NCBI GenBank assembly: GCA_900642245.1
Contig: CAAAJI010000163.1
Location: forward strand, 66,273 to 99,403
Direction: 5' to 3'
Source of the DNA: Fragilaria radians
Lineage: Eukaryota > Bacillariophyta > Fragilariophyceae > Fragilariales > Fragilariaceae
DNA: 33,131 bases
The notes under the pieces were generated by a model. It did not search any database and had not been told where the DNA came from. It worked only from the letters and a program-made list of their open reading frames with translations. Both the position numbers and the translations under genes were made by a program. Of the stretch, positions 20,818 to 29,649 are shown piece by piece. Every line of letters starts with the position of its first letter. The stretch's first letter is position 1.

Positions 20818-21930
20818 TTATAAACATAGTGGATGATGATCTGTGTTAGTTAGAAGCTGATAGTCTTCCTTCCATCTTTGTCTTTGTTTGAGTAGTTATC
20901 AGTTGTCAACTGATAAAAAACTTGTCTAGCATGTGCTTTCCTCTATTGTACGTTGTTTCACTGGAGTTATCTCGCAACACCATTATGTCAATCAAATTAT
21001 GTTGAAGACACATGTCTTGTAATACGTTTCCGCTTGTACTATGTTCGTTAAAGTCTCCTCCAATGATGATTAGATGTTGCTGATTGCTTAGGGTAGTCAA
21101 TAAACTGTTCAAATCGATCCAAAATTGTTTTCTCACTGTTGTTTTCAAGTTCTGGTCTTGCATTATTCGAATCTGCTGAGCAGTGACGTTAACTGTTCCC
21201 TTAACTTGTTGTTTGGCGGTTGATAGATGGAGAGAACTGTAAGAATCATGCTTTCTAAAGTGAAAGTAGCTCCTGCCCATCGACCCATTGGATCAGTTAT
21301 CCTCTTCACGATGTATTTTGCCACTGGATTCTTCACAAATATGGCTACGCCTCCTGGTTTATATTCTGTTTTAGTGCGGAAAGAAGTTTGTGACCAAACT
21401 TGTTGTATATATTTGTACTTCTGGGTTGCTGATTGTAGAATTGTTTTTGACTTTGAATGCTGCATATTCGTGTTTGTTTCTTGTATGAGTAGTATATTGA
21501 TGTCTAACTCATACATTTTCAGAAAAAGTGACTCTAGGATGTATGGACTACTTTTGACTTTTAATCCATTAATATTATTAGTTATAATATTAATGTTTAA
21601 AGGTGCAAAAGTTGATCCTTGTTTTCTTTGTTGTGTTACTGGTTGCTGAGTGATCTCTGTATTTGTTGTTCTGTTCCTGTAGGTTATCAAATTAATTTCT
21701 TGAGTTTTGAGTGTCTTATGTTTCTGTTTAATTGTAGATTGTATCGTGTGATTTTGTCTTAAATGGCACCGTATGTTGTCGTTTGTTGATGTGTTTCTTC
21801 GTGCATCTGAGTATTCAGGGGATCTGTCTCTCGGTTTATGTTCTCCACTTGGATTAAGGCCTCCGCTTATTGGAAGAGGTTGTGTTGTGTGACTTGTTGG
21901 TGTTTGAATCATTACCATGTGCATTATCAA
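20818..21930 (-). pseudogene. LINE ORF2, unit 4: N-terminus and APE-type endonuclease
   Basis: The first frame (21163-21930) starts with clustered Mets (MIMHMVMIQT) that overlap the ORF1 end by 77 bp in the +1 frame. After a basic, Thr- and Gln-rich leader it reads NIITNNINGLKV, LLIQETNTN, YKPGGVAIFV, DPMGRWAGATF and LSIYQPPNN. A shift near 21220 passes to the frame 20906-21280, with LIIIGGDFNEHST and HMLDKFF. That frame meets TGA at 20906-20908, and NTDHHPL follows after one more shift near 20855. All expected catalytic Asn, Glu, Asp and His residues are represented across the frames. The overlap suggests that ORF2 is translated by reinitiation or frameshifting after ORF1. Confidence 0.8.
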
Positions 21931-23344
21931 TGGACGTAAGAGTAGTTACCATCTTTAGAAGTTGGTCTATCTTTGTGTCTGTGACTTCCTTCATTTCCTG
22001 TATCATTTGCATTAATTCATCAATTCTTTGACCTTGAGTCTCAATAATGACTTGTTGCTTTTTTACTCGGACTTCTTCAGTGGACATTGTGACGTCGGAA
22101 ACTGGACGTGCTTTCTCAGTGTGGCTGAAAACATTACTAGGGAAGATGGTAAAAGAGGACATATCAATGGACAATAAAGAGTCTATCCCAATGCTGATTT
22201 GGGATACCGTGTCATCGGAGGAGTTGTCGGATAAGTCATTAGTTATGATTGGAATACCACTGGTTCTTGTGTCGCTGGGATCAAGGTGTTGGATCCATCT
22301 TGGAAGTAACTTTTCAATGTCATGTTTGATGAGTTTGTAGTGATCATTATGTACTATGAGCTTCATTACGCCTGTTTTTTCGTTGTGGTGATGGCCTTTG
22401 ACTAACTCCATTTGTTTGACTTCATTTTCCAGAATAAAATATGATTCTTTAGACACCTTTTTTAGAGCAATAACATGGAGGTCCTCTTGAAATTGAGCAG
22501 CCATGGCAATGCTTGTAAAAAACGCTGTTTCATTGACTCCTCTTGTTTTAAAAGGTACATACTCTGCTGGATATTGGACGTGTCTAAGCAAACGTTTGTT
22601 GGCTTTCTCATAATCATTCGCTTGAACCTCTAAGGCATGAACTCTTACTTTGATTAATGTATTTTGAATTGGGGCATTGAGCAGCATGGTTCTGATGCGT
22701 ATTTTTGGCATGTGGTCGATTGTTGCAATGTTGGTATCCACTACAGCTGTTACCATGTCCTTGGTATAGTGAGAAGGAGGTAACTGTGGCATGAAACCCA
22801 CCGCTCGAATGTTCCATTCATGTGGTTCCCAATGGTGGTTGTAAAGTTGGAGTTTTTCTTCTTTTAAATAATCAAGGACACCCGGGACTCTCTTCAGTTC
22901 ATCGAGACTTTGGAAATGTTTGAGTTCTTGGATCACTGTATAGAGCTTGGTCTCCTTGTTGCGCAGGTTGATAGAGTGAATATCAAAATGATTATTATAC
23001 ATCTCTTCATTGTTGAGGGAGGCAATGGCAATTTCTTTTAACATCTCGTGCCTTTTGTTGTACATTTTGAGATCTGTAGACACATGTTCCAATAAGAACA
23101 ACAACAACCTAATGTGATGACAATGAGGGTTAATGACTTGGGTAGAGAGCCTGAATGAAATACGAATGAAGAAGGAGGAGGACTTTACATTCCTGGTAAA
23201 TGTAGGAGATGTTTTCTCTGTGGTATTGCTATCATACTCGAACTCAAAGGCTGTATCTTTCATAACTTTCTCGACTTTTGCAACTTTTGCTGGAGGGTTC
23301 GATGATGGAGACTTGGAATGCATCCTAATGGATGAGAGTTTCAT
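21854..23344 (-). CDS. LINE ORF1 protein, unit 4 (intact)
   Basis: A 496-codon frame from an ATG in the TTCACCATG context to TAA, the only undamaged ORF1 here. The N-terminal 50 residues are Ser- and Lys-rich. The central part contains MYNKRHEML, NHFDIHSINL, HHWEPHEWNIRAVGFMPQ and TKDMV, collinear with units 1, 3 and 7. Then come VHALEVQANDYEKANK, an Asp/Ser-rich segment (DPSDTRTSGIP, SIDSLLSIDMSSF) and a predicted coiled coil at about residues 420-470 (QGQRIDELMQMIQEMKE). I recognise no RRM, zinc knuckle or esterase motif. It is presumably the RNA-binding coat protein of the LINE particle, inferred from position and coiled coil only. Sequence identity to the other ORF1 copies is visibly lower than among those copies. 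Confidence 0.85.
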   Translation of the reverse strand: MKLSSIRMHSKSPSSNPPAKVAKVEKVMKDTAFEFEYDSNTTEKTSPTFTRNVKSSSFFIRISFRLSTQVINPHCHHIRLLLFLLEHVSTDLKMYNKRHEMLKEIAIASLNNEEMYNNHFDIHSINLRNKETKLYTVIQELKHFQSLDELKRVPGVLDYLKEEKLQLYNHHWEPHEWNIRAVGFMPQLPPSHYTKDMVTAVVDTNIATIDHMPKIRIRTMLLNAPIQNTLIKVRVHALEVQANDYEKANKRLLRHVQYPAEYVPFKTRGVNETAFFTSIAMAAQFQEDLHVIALKKVSKESYFILENEVKQMELVKGHHHNEKTGVMKLIVHNDHYKLIKHDIEKLLPRWIQHLDPSDTRTSGIPIITNDLSDNSSDDTVSQISIGIDSLLSIDMSSFTIFPSNVFSHTEKARPVSDVTMSTEEVRVKKQQVIIETQGQRIDELMQMIQEMKEVTDTKIDQLLKMVTTLTSIDNAHGNDSNTNKSHNTTSSNKRRP

Positions 23345-23430
23345 GGTGAAGGGAGCAGCAGAGGGAGAATTTTCAATGACTTTTTCTAATTTAGGGTTAA
23401 TCTTATGAGATTACCAATTCTGAAAACTAT

Positions 23431-23475
23431 GAACTATGCCTGAATAACTAGCAATATCTATATTTAACGTGCTAT
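23431..23475 (-). repeat. Conserved LINE 3' terminal block, unit 5
   Basis: Near-identical to the block at 4909-4953, with one A for G difference in its first half. Confidence 0.85.
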
Positions 23476-23562
23476 CTATTCTGAAGGACCTTTTATTGGC
23501 ACTTCGTAAGCCTCGCACGGGACAATATCGGTCCAAATATGTGCTTTGTTGCACAGAGTATT
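23431..23562 (-). mobile_element. LINE unit 5, 3' stub
   Basis: A fragment of about 130 bp. It begins with the terminal block GAACTATGCCTGAATAACTA, then follows unit 2 closely (CTGAAGGACCTTTTAT, CTTCGTAAGCCTC) and fades out at about 23562. On the minus strand it still codes VPCEAYEVPIKGPSE, then TAG. It is a severely 5'-truncated insertion. It abuts unit 4 through the 8-bp AAAACTAT. Confidence 0.8.
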
Positions 23563-23880
23563 ACAAGGAAAAGGCTTCAGTCTGAAGCAGAAAAAACTTG
23601 GAACACTCTATCTTTGATTTACTTGTTGTTTTTGTACTTCGAATTCGTTGTTGCGAAAGAGAACTTGTTGTTATACTTGGAGTATGTTGTCAATTGGGGT
23701 TAAGAATTGGATGAAACTGTGAATGGTCTGAGTTTAGTCGATATACTTTTGAATTAATGTGATGATTTGTTGTGTTTGTGAAACTATTGTTGTTTGCTAG
23801 TGTTGAGAAAGAAGGTTCTGAGCAGGGCCGTGCCAGCTGCTTGACTAGAAGTTATTCATTTTTGTAGGAATCGGTTAAAA

Positions 23881-24355
23881 TAGTAGGAAATGGGAGTGTT
23901 GTGTCATTTTTCGGTCCTCCTGGTGACCCCAGCATGGTTTCCTTTCTCCATCTCCTGGAAATGGACAGCAACATGAATTGTCATTGTAGATTTGACTTGG
24001 TGACCACCAGAACCCTGTAACACCTCCAAATCTTGTAACGACGATTCCTGAAGTGAGCCATATGACCGAGGACATTGAAAATGACACAATCCATCAACCT
24101 TGAGGTTTTTGGAGATAAGGATCATCCAGGAATGTCGTCGACGATCGACAATCATTGCCTGGGCAGTAATGCAAGTGAGTAACATAATTAGGAATGAGTT
24201 GTGTCAATTTTTACCTGTAGACATCAGGGATAATAGAGTACTTTAAACCCTAGAAGGGATGTTGCCATTGCTGCCAATTTTCAAAGCAGTTGCTCTTCAA
24301 GGCATTGCTTCCAATCGAATTGGAATTGCAGGCCAATTCGGAGTCAATCGATTTG
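23881..24355. repeat. Tandem duplication, copy 1 (period about 477 bp)
   Basis: Matches 24356-24832 at an offset of 475-477 bp. Anchors are TCGGTCCTCC (23911 and 24388), AATGTCGTCG (24131 and 24608) and CTGCCAATTT (24271 and 24747). Similarity is high but with many substitutions and a few indels, so the duplication is not recent. On the minus strand both copies keep an 80- to 90-codon open frame (CHFxCP, LQGSGGHQV, VAVHFQEMEKGNHAG), but the substitutions are spread over all codon positions. Confidence 0.85.
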
Positions 24356-24832
24356 TAGTGGAAAATCGGAGTTTTTTGTGTCATTCCTCGGTCCTCCTGG
24401 AGATCCCAGCGTGGTTTCCTTTCTCCATCTCCTGGAAATGGACAGCAACATAAATCGTTGTGGTAGATTGAACTTGGTGACCCCCGGAACCCTGTAACAA
24501 CTCCAAATCTTGTAACGACAACTCCTGAAGGGAGCCATATAACCAAGGACATGAAAAATGACACAATCCATCAACCTTGAGGTTTTTGGAGAAGAGGATC
24601 ATCCAGAAATGTCGTCGACGCTTGACAGTCATTGCCTAGCATGAATACAGGTTAGTAACATAAAGAGGAATGAGTTGTATCAATTTTTACCTGTAGACAT
24701 CAGGGATAATAGAATGCTTTGAACCCTAGAAGGAATGTCGCCATTGCTGCCAATTTTCAAAGCAATTGAGCTTCAAGGCATTGCTTCCAACCAAATTGGA
24801 GTTGCAAGCCGATTTGGAGTCAATGGGTTGAA
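24356..24832. repeat. Tandem duplication, copy 2
   Basis: Second copy of the 477-bp repeat. On the minus strand it includes an intron-like segment at about 24628-24690: CAG, then GTAAAA, an exact TACTAAC branch-point motif near 24656, then CTAG and GCAATG. Copy 1 has the same arrangement with TACTCAC and CCCAG. Whether it is transcribed is unknown. Confidence 0.8.
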
Positions 24833-24993
24833 AGAACAGCTCATAATGGGCGTGATAACTCTTTCAGTTCGACCCTAGAAGGAACCTCTTCGATGTCATG
24901 GTGAAACAACGAAATTGCGCTTCAAGATACACCTTTTTTCACGTAGATTGTGTAGGTTTGTACCTTTTTCGGAGTTTTTAAAGCAAAAATTAT

Positions 24994-25038
24994 GAACTAT
25001 GCCTGAATATTTAACAATTACTATGTTTAACGTGCTAT
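24994..25038 (-). repeat. Conserved LINE 3' terminal block, unit 6
   Basis: Starts GAACTATGCCTGAATATTTA and ends GTTTAACGTGCTAT. The middle differs from unit 2, but both ends are conserved. Confidence 0.85.
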
Positions 25039-25086
25039 CTATATGTTGATAAGGCATGACTGATATCATGTTCTTAGCAAGCAGCC

Positions 25087-25890
25087 TCACACGGGATTTG
25101 AAGAAATCCTTGGAAGAACGGGAGTGTCTTGAGAGTTCATTGATGTGCATTGTACTTTGGATGTTATGCTGTCGTAGTGAAGTTTTATCCAGGTATCTAT
25201 TTGAACGTGAGATTGTCGTTTGTGTTTGCTGATGTCTGAGAAGAGAAATCTTGTGTTTTCAGTGCCTATTTTGTCTTTGTTGTTGTATATATGTTCCAGT
25301 TTTCTTAAGTTTTGTTGTTGTTGTTGTGGAGTTATTGTCTGATTGTCGCTTAAGCCAACTTGATGTAGTCTGGTAATCCAAGCTTTCCTCCATCGAGATG
25401 TGAGTTCAAAAGTCAGCACTTGTTGTGTCTTGCAAGGATTTTTTAATGTCGGTTGTATGTACTCGTGAAGACTGATTGTGAATTTTCCTTGGATAAGTTG
25501 GTCCCATCCTACCGTATTTTGTTGTTGTAAGAAGACATTGTCATCTGTGCTGTTGTTCATGACAATATTGTCAATGATATGAAGTATTGAACACTGATTT
25601 TTTAGATGCTTGTTCACACTCTTGACCATATCTTCTCTGAAGTTTTGTAATCTGTCAGGGTTGTTTGGGCATATTAGGACGTGATGAATGGTTTCCTGGG
25701 CGTCGCTGCATAAGGGACATATTGGCGATACTCCTACATCGAGTCTATGTAGTCTCTGTTTGGTTGGGGTGATACTTGCTAACATCTTCTTGATTGAGTT
25801 ATACTGTTTTTGGGTGCAACAGATCTGTTGATATACTTCCCAGTCAATAGAATTAAAAATTACATTTCCCAATCGGGTCTGCCAGTATTT
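25087..25890 (-). pseudogene. LINE ORF2 C-terminal fragment, unit 6
   Basis: About 265 codons open from the truncation point. It contains IDWEVYQQI, MLASITPTKQRLHRL, the CCHC knuckle CPLC ... IHHVLIC, VGWDQLIQGK, SRWRKAW and WIKLHYDS, collinear with units 2, 4 and 7. The frame ends at 25087 in SSNPV; one base shift away the conserved IPCEA tail can be read. Without RT or endonuclease it is a non-functional relic. Confidence 0.85.
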
Positions 25891-25933
25891 GAACTATGCC
25901 TGAATAAAGCGATTACTATATTTTACATGCTAT
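25891..25933 (-). repeat. Conserved LINE 3' terminal block, unit 7
   Basis: Starts GAACTATGCCTGAATAAAGC and ends TTTTACATGCTAT. It is followed on the left by unit 6 coding sequence, not by the AAAATTAT 8-mer seen at the other four ends. The ORF2 stop (TAA, 25923-25925) lies within it. Confidence 0.85.
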
Positions 25934-26745
25934 CTGTATTATGCTGAGGCATGGGCACTTCCATGATCTCAACATCAGCCTCGCATGGGATCATATCCTG
26001 ATCCGTCTTACTTTCTTTGCTTCCTGTGTTTTTAATGTGTTGTTGAATATCTTTTTTCATACTCTGTTGATGTAACTTCATCCAGGTATTTAATTGTACT
26101 TTTGATTGATGAGAGTGAGTCGTAAATGTATTTAGGAGATATCTCTGATTCTCTGGTGTTAAGTGTTTTTGATAATTGTAGATGTGTCTCAGTTGATTTA
26201 TATTTTGTATTTTGGTGATGCAAGATATCTCTTTTTCTGCTGTTCTGGATTGGTTATTTACTCGATACAACCACGCTCGTTTCCATTGAGTTATGACAAG
26301 ATGACATATAGTGATTACACATTTCTGTTCTGTGCCCGGTTTTTTCATTTTATGTGCAATGTATGGCGTAATCTCTGTTGTGACTTTACCTTGTATGAAT
26401 AATGTCCATCCTATGTATTGTTGAGAATGTAGGTATGTGTGATCCTTTGATGACTTCTTAGATTTCAAACTTTGAAGAATGGTTTTAACTTCTTGCTGAA
26501 TATTGCCATATACTTTGACTCGATGTAGAATTTTGTCTTGATTGATACAAATCCTTTCCGGATTTTTTGGACAATGTAATACGTGATGAATATCTTCAAA
26601 CGAGTCATGACATAATGGACACTCGGAGGTTGTTGAGGCTGCTACTTTGTGTAATCTCTGTTTTGTAGGTGTGAGACCTGCGACCATCTTTTTCACTGCG
26701 ACAGAGTTCTTATGTAATTGACAAACGTTTTTTATAAATTTCCCA
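25923..26745 (-). pseudogene. LINE ORF2, unit 7: CCHC knuckle and C-terminal tail
   Basis: The frame contains MVAGLTPTKQRLHKV, CPLC ... IHHVLHC, IGWTLFIQGK, QWKRAW, WMKLHQQS and MIPCEADVEI, then TAA. The open frame extends upstream to 26861, but homology to the other units starts at about 26740; before that the true sequence is in the RNase H frame. The knuckle probably binds element RNA or DNA, as inferred from similar knuckles after RNase H in other LINEs. Confidence 0.8.
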
Positions 26746-27567
26746 ATCAATCTGTTTGTAGGTATCGTCTCCAAGTTTACTTTGCCAATATTCTTGTGAA
26801 ATTTTCTCTCGACAATGTTGTATGATGCTAGGTACACTGAACAATTGTTTCTCATTCCCATAAATTCTTACTGTTCCTACCATGGGAATATGTTGTGGTT
26901 GATCCTTTAAAGAGTCTTTTGCCATTTTGTCCACATGTGCGTTCAATTTTACTTCTATTTTACTATCTTCAGATATTCGCTGATGACCTTTGATGTGGTA
27001 AAAATTTCCGTTTGTTGGAAGGACCTTAGATATGCTCTGTAGTACGTCGGAATCCATCCACTCCATGTTTACCGGTGTTCGTTGAATTGTGTTTAGCCTG
27101 TGTATTAATGCCTTGTTGTCACAATACAATGTCCACTGTATGTTGTGTTGTTGTATTTCATGATACACTTGTTGAAGAACTGAATAAACTCCATAAGCCT
27201 CAGCTCGAAAAGATGACATGTTGGCTTCTTCAAGTCGTAGGCTCTTTTTCTGTAGGATATTACCGTCTGTATCACTAATAACCCATGCTATTGCTGAAAC
27301 ACCATGTTGCACTGAGGCGTCTGTGACTATAATGATGTTATCTGACAGAATAAGGTTATTTTGTTTCATTTCTTGCGGAAGTGATTGTTGTTTAAACTGC
27401 TCATGGTTCTCATTTGGAAAAACGCCAAAGGGTGTCACAAGACAAGGAATCACATGATCTGGAAGAGTGGAGATACATTGTACCTGAGAGTTTTGTCTAT
27501 TCTTTTTTTCAAAACCAGAGCTTATTGTAGTGTATATATGATTGTGATCTCGGTAGGTGGTATATCT
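26710..27567 (-). pseudogene. LINE ORF2, unit 7: RNase H
   Basis: Continues in frame from the RT across a TGA at 27568-27570. The catalytic set is intact: IIVTDASVQ, SFRAEAYG, YCDNKAL, HIKGHQRI and the final Asp in HVDKMAK. After EYWQSKLGD and IDWEIYKK the frame is lost by one base near 26740. Of the RNase H copies in the window, those of units 2 and 7 keep the catalytic residues and that of unit 4 does not. Confidence 0.85.
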
Positions 27568-29550
27568 TCATCTCACTTTGTGAATAGGTACTATCCATTC
27601 TCCTAACGGGATGATTAATCTCCTTGAGTTTCTTGTAGTTATCGTGTTAAGAAATTGTGTCCAGTAATGCCAAAGAGATTTGTTGGGTTTATTCGTCATA
27701 AATGCATTGGTACCTTTGATGGGTATGGGGGTAGCCATGCTGTACGTATAGTGTTCATTTGCAATGTATATGCCGTCTACCGTGGCAATATCGCTCAGCG
27801 ACAAGGCTCTAAGAAATATGCGACATTGATTAATGTTGTTGATCACTTTCTGAGTATACTTCTTGGAGTATACCATATCCATTATGTATTCATCGAGTTG
27901 ACGTAGTAATGGATAGGTTTGGTCATCCATTTTAAGCTGGATGCCATAACAATGGATAAATTTTCTTAGTTCCTCAAACCATATTGACTGTGTACTTGTT
28001 TGGTTGTGTAGTGTTGATTGTAGCGGACAAATCTCTCTTCCATCTGTATATCTCCACCATTTGTAAGCGTTGATAAGAAATTTGTTGTAGTTATGGGTTG
28101 TTGACATGTTTTTTATGAAGTTGATAAGATTTTGGGAACCTTGATAGACATACACATCAATCATTTCTAATCCTCCATAACTACGATGACCAAGTGTGAC
28201 ACCTTGAGGTGTCATGGAGCTGTACCCTAATTTCCTCAATACTCTTGGAGTTACGCAATTTGTTATGTCTCTTAATTCTCTGTTTTTGATTGACAACATT
28301 TGTGATATGTATTGGATTTTGGGAGAGTTAATTGTCTTGTACATAATGTCAGCTTCTTTGTAATCGAATGCAGCCGCATTAAGTGTGTTGAGGAAAGCAT
28401 CTTGTTTCTGTTGGAGTAATTGTTGCGAGTTTTCCATGGACTGGAGATATCCAAGGGACTTGTGATACTGTGCTGTAGCCACATTTTTAACGTAAAAACA
28501 GTTTCCATCTATGTCTTCTAACTGTACAGAGGGATACTCTATTTGTGTGACTTTAGAGCGTCCTGTGCTGGCATGCTTCCATTGAACTGCGTAGTAATTG
28601 CATTTTTCACTGGATAGTTTCCCACCTGAAATATATAGAATATCACTCCATCGTTGTGCTGATGTTGTAGCCGTTTGTATTATGTGTGATGTAGACATAC
28701 TTTCTGCAAATGAGTGATGTGTATTAACATCATCTACATAAGCCGTGACGTGCATTTGTGATGTTGCACCATTGTATGGTTTGGTGATTCGGAAACTTTG
28801 AGATTCTTCCATGTAAACAGTAAATAATTCGCTAGATATCAGCGTCCATATTTGCGGGGAACATCCGCTGCCTTGTCCTGTACTGTAAATTGCGTTGGAG
28901 TCCGTGTTGCCATATGTCTTTCCAGTGATGTGTGTTCCTAACTTATTGTAATATTTAGAATTCTTCATCGTAGCTTGAACAATATGTAATATCTTTGGGT
29001 GAACTCCGTGTTTTCTACTGACAGTGAATGCGATATCCAGGATGATGCGATTGTAACACGCTTGAGCGTCGTAATTAATTTGAATGTACGGCGTCTTGGT
29101 GAAGCGAGATATTTCTTGTTGCATAATTTCCAAGAATACTGGGTCAATCAACCGTCGATGTTTTCTAGAGCCATATTGTGAGGGATGGAGTGTATTGTGA
29201 TGTTCTGCCAACGCTATGGCCTGTTCCCACTTGTGTTTTAAGATAAAATTATAATCCGCCTCGTATATGTGAATATTCCGTATGCAATGAACGTATCTAT
29301 TGTTCACATCTTTAAAAAGAGCCACAGAGTGTACTGTCTTCCATCTTTCCAATGGGATAGTGGATTGGATGCTGACATTAAGCAATGTGAGGAATGTGGT
29401 TAGGATCATGTTCTGTTCATGATCTAACTCCGGCTTTTCTTTACTGTTGTCTTCAAAACTGTATGAATGTGGACTCAGTAAGGCTTTGTGGTGACCTAAA
29501 TGAAGGCCTGATGGTGATGTAGTAGTTCTTTCTTTCCATTTTTTATAATA
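27568..29550 (-). pseudogene. LINE ORF2, unit 7: reverse transcriptase
   Basis: The open frame reaches back to about 29550, beyond its first Met at 29409. It starts with KKWKERTTTSPSGLHLG, then WKTVHSVALFKD, NIHIYEADYN, HPSQYGSRKHR, INYDAQACYNRII, GQGSGCSPQIW, TAYVDDVNTHHSF, SGGKLSSEKC, HKSLGYLQS, GYSSMTPQG, YKWWRYTDGR and SRRLIIPLGEW. The catalytic Asp residues are present; the second Asp of motif A is Asn. It ends at TGA (27568-27570) where unit 4 has Lys, followed in frame by the RNase H. A shift and small deletion near 29550 disconnect it from the linker. It is the longest uninterrupted LINE RT here. Confidence 0.88.
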
Positions 29551-29649
29551 TCATGGCCCGTTTCTACAGGTGGTTGATGAATGTTATGAAAGAATGTTTT
29601 AGTGAGTGTTTGGTACTTGTCAGAGATATTCTCGAGAAGTCTTTTATTG

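Larger units (their letters stand above)
16264..23422 (-). mobile_element. LINE unit 4, full length
   Basis: Bounded by the leader start CAGAATTGGTAATC at 23422 and the terminal block at 16264, about 7.16 kb. It contains ORF1, endonuclease, linker, RT, RNase H, knuckle and the IPCEA tail in order. It is flanked on both sides by 8-bp AT spacers: AAAATAAT (16256-16263) toward unit 3 and AAAACTAT (23423-23430) toward unit 5. Its ORF1 and leader differ clearly from those of units 1, 3 and 7, so it represents a separate subfamily. Confidence 0.9.
23563..24985. other. Non-LINE spacer with a tandem duplication
   Basis: This 1.4-kb interval has no LINE or copia coding similarity that I can detect. 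Bases 23563-23880 are unique within the window and hold a near-perfect palindrome at 23574-23588 (arms GCTTCAG and CTGAAGC). Bases 23881-24832 are a two-copy tandem repeat. The remainder to 24985 holds nothing I can identify and ends in GCA just before the 8-bp AAAATTAT at 24986-24993. It may be the original host sequence into which LINE copies inserted, or another repeat. Confidence 0.6.
24994..25890 (-). mobile_element. LINE unit 6, 3' stub of 0.9 kb
   Basis: Ends at 24994 with the terminal block. It is truncated at about 25890 inside the region after RNase H, at KYWQTRLGN, equivalent to EYWQSKLGD of unit 7. The 3' side is flanked by AAAATTAT (24986-24993) and then the non-LINE spacer. On the 5' side, unit 7 ends directly against it without that 8-mer. 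It represents a dead-on-arrival LINE insertion. Confidence 0.85.

Noticed and set aside
23904..24632. Pair of 80-90 codon minus-strand frames in the spacer repeat as a real gene
   Set aside because: Two other frames are also open in both copies, and the differences between copies fall on all three codon positions, so there is no convincing coding selection.
24896..25150. Minus-strand 84-codon frame at the 3' end of unit 6
   Set aside because: It is an out-of-frame reading of the ORF2 tail continuing through the terminal block into the spacer.
25880..25900. tRNA-like B box at the unit 7/unit 6 joint
   Set aside because: AGTTCAAATAC resembles a T-arm only because two elements abut here; the other four ends do not have it, and no A box or cloverleaf is present.
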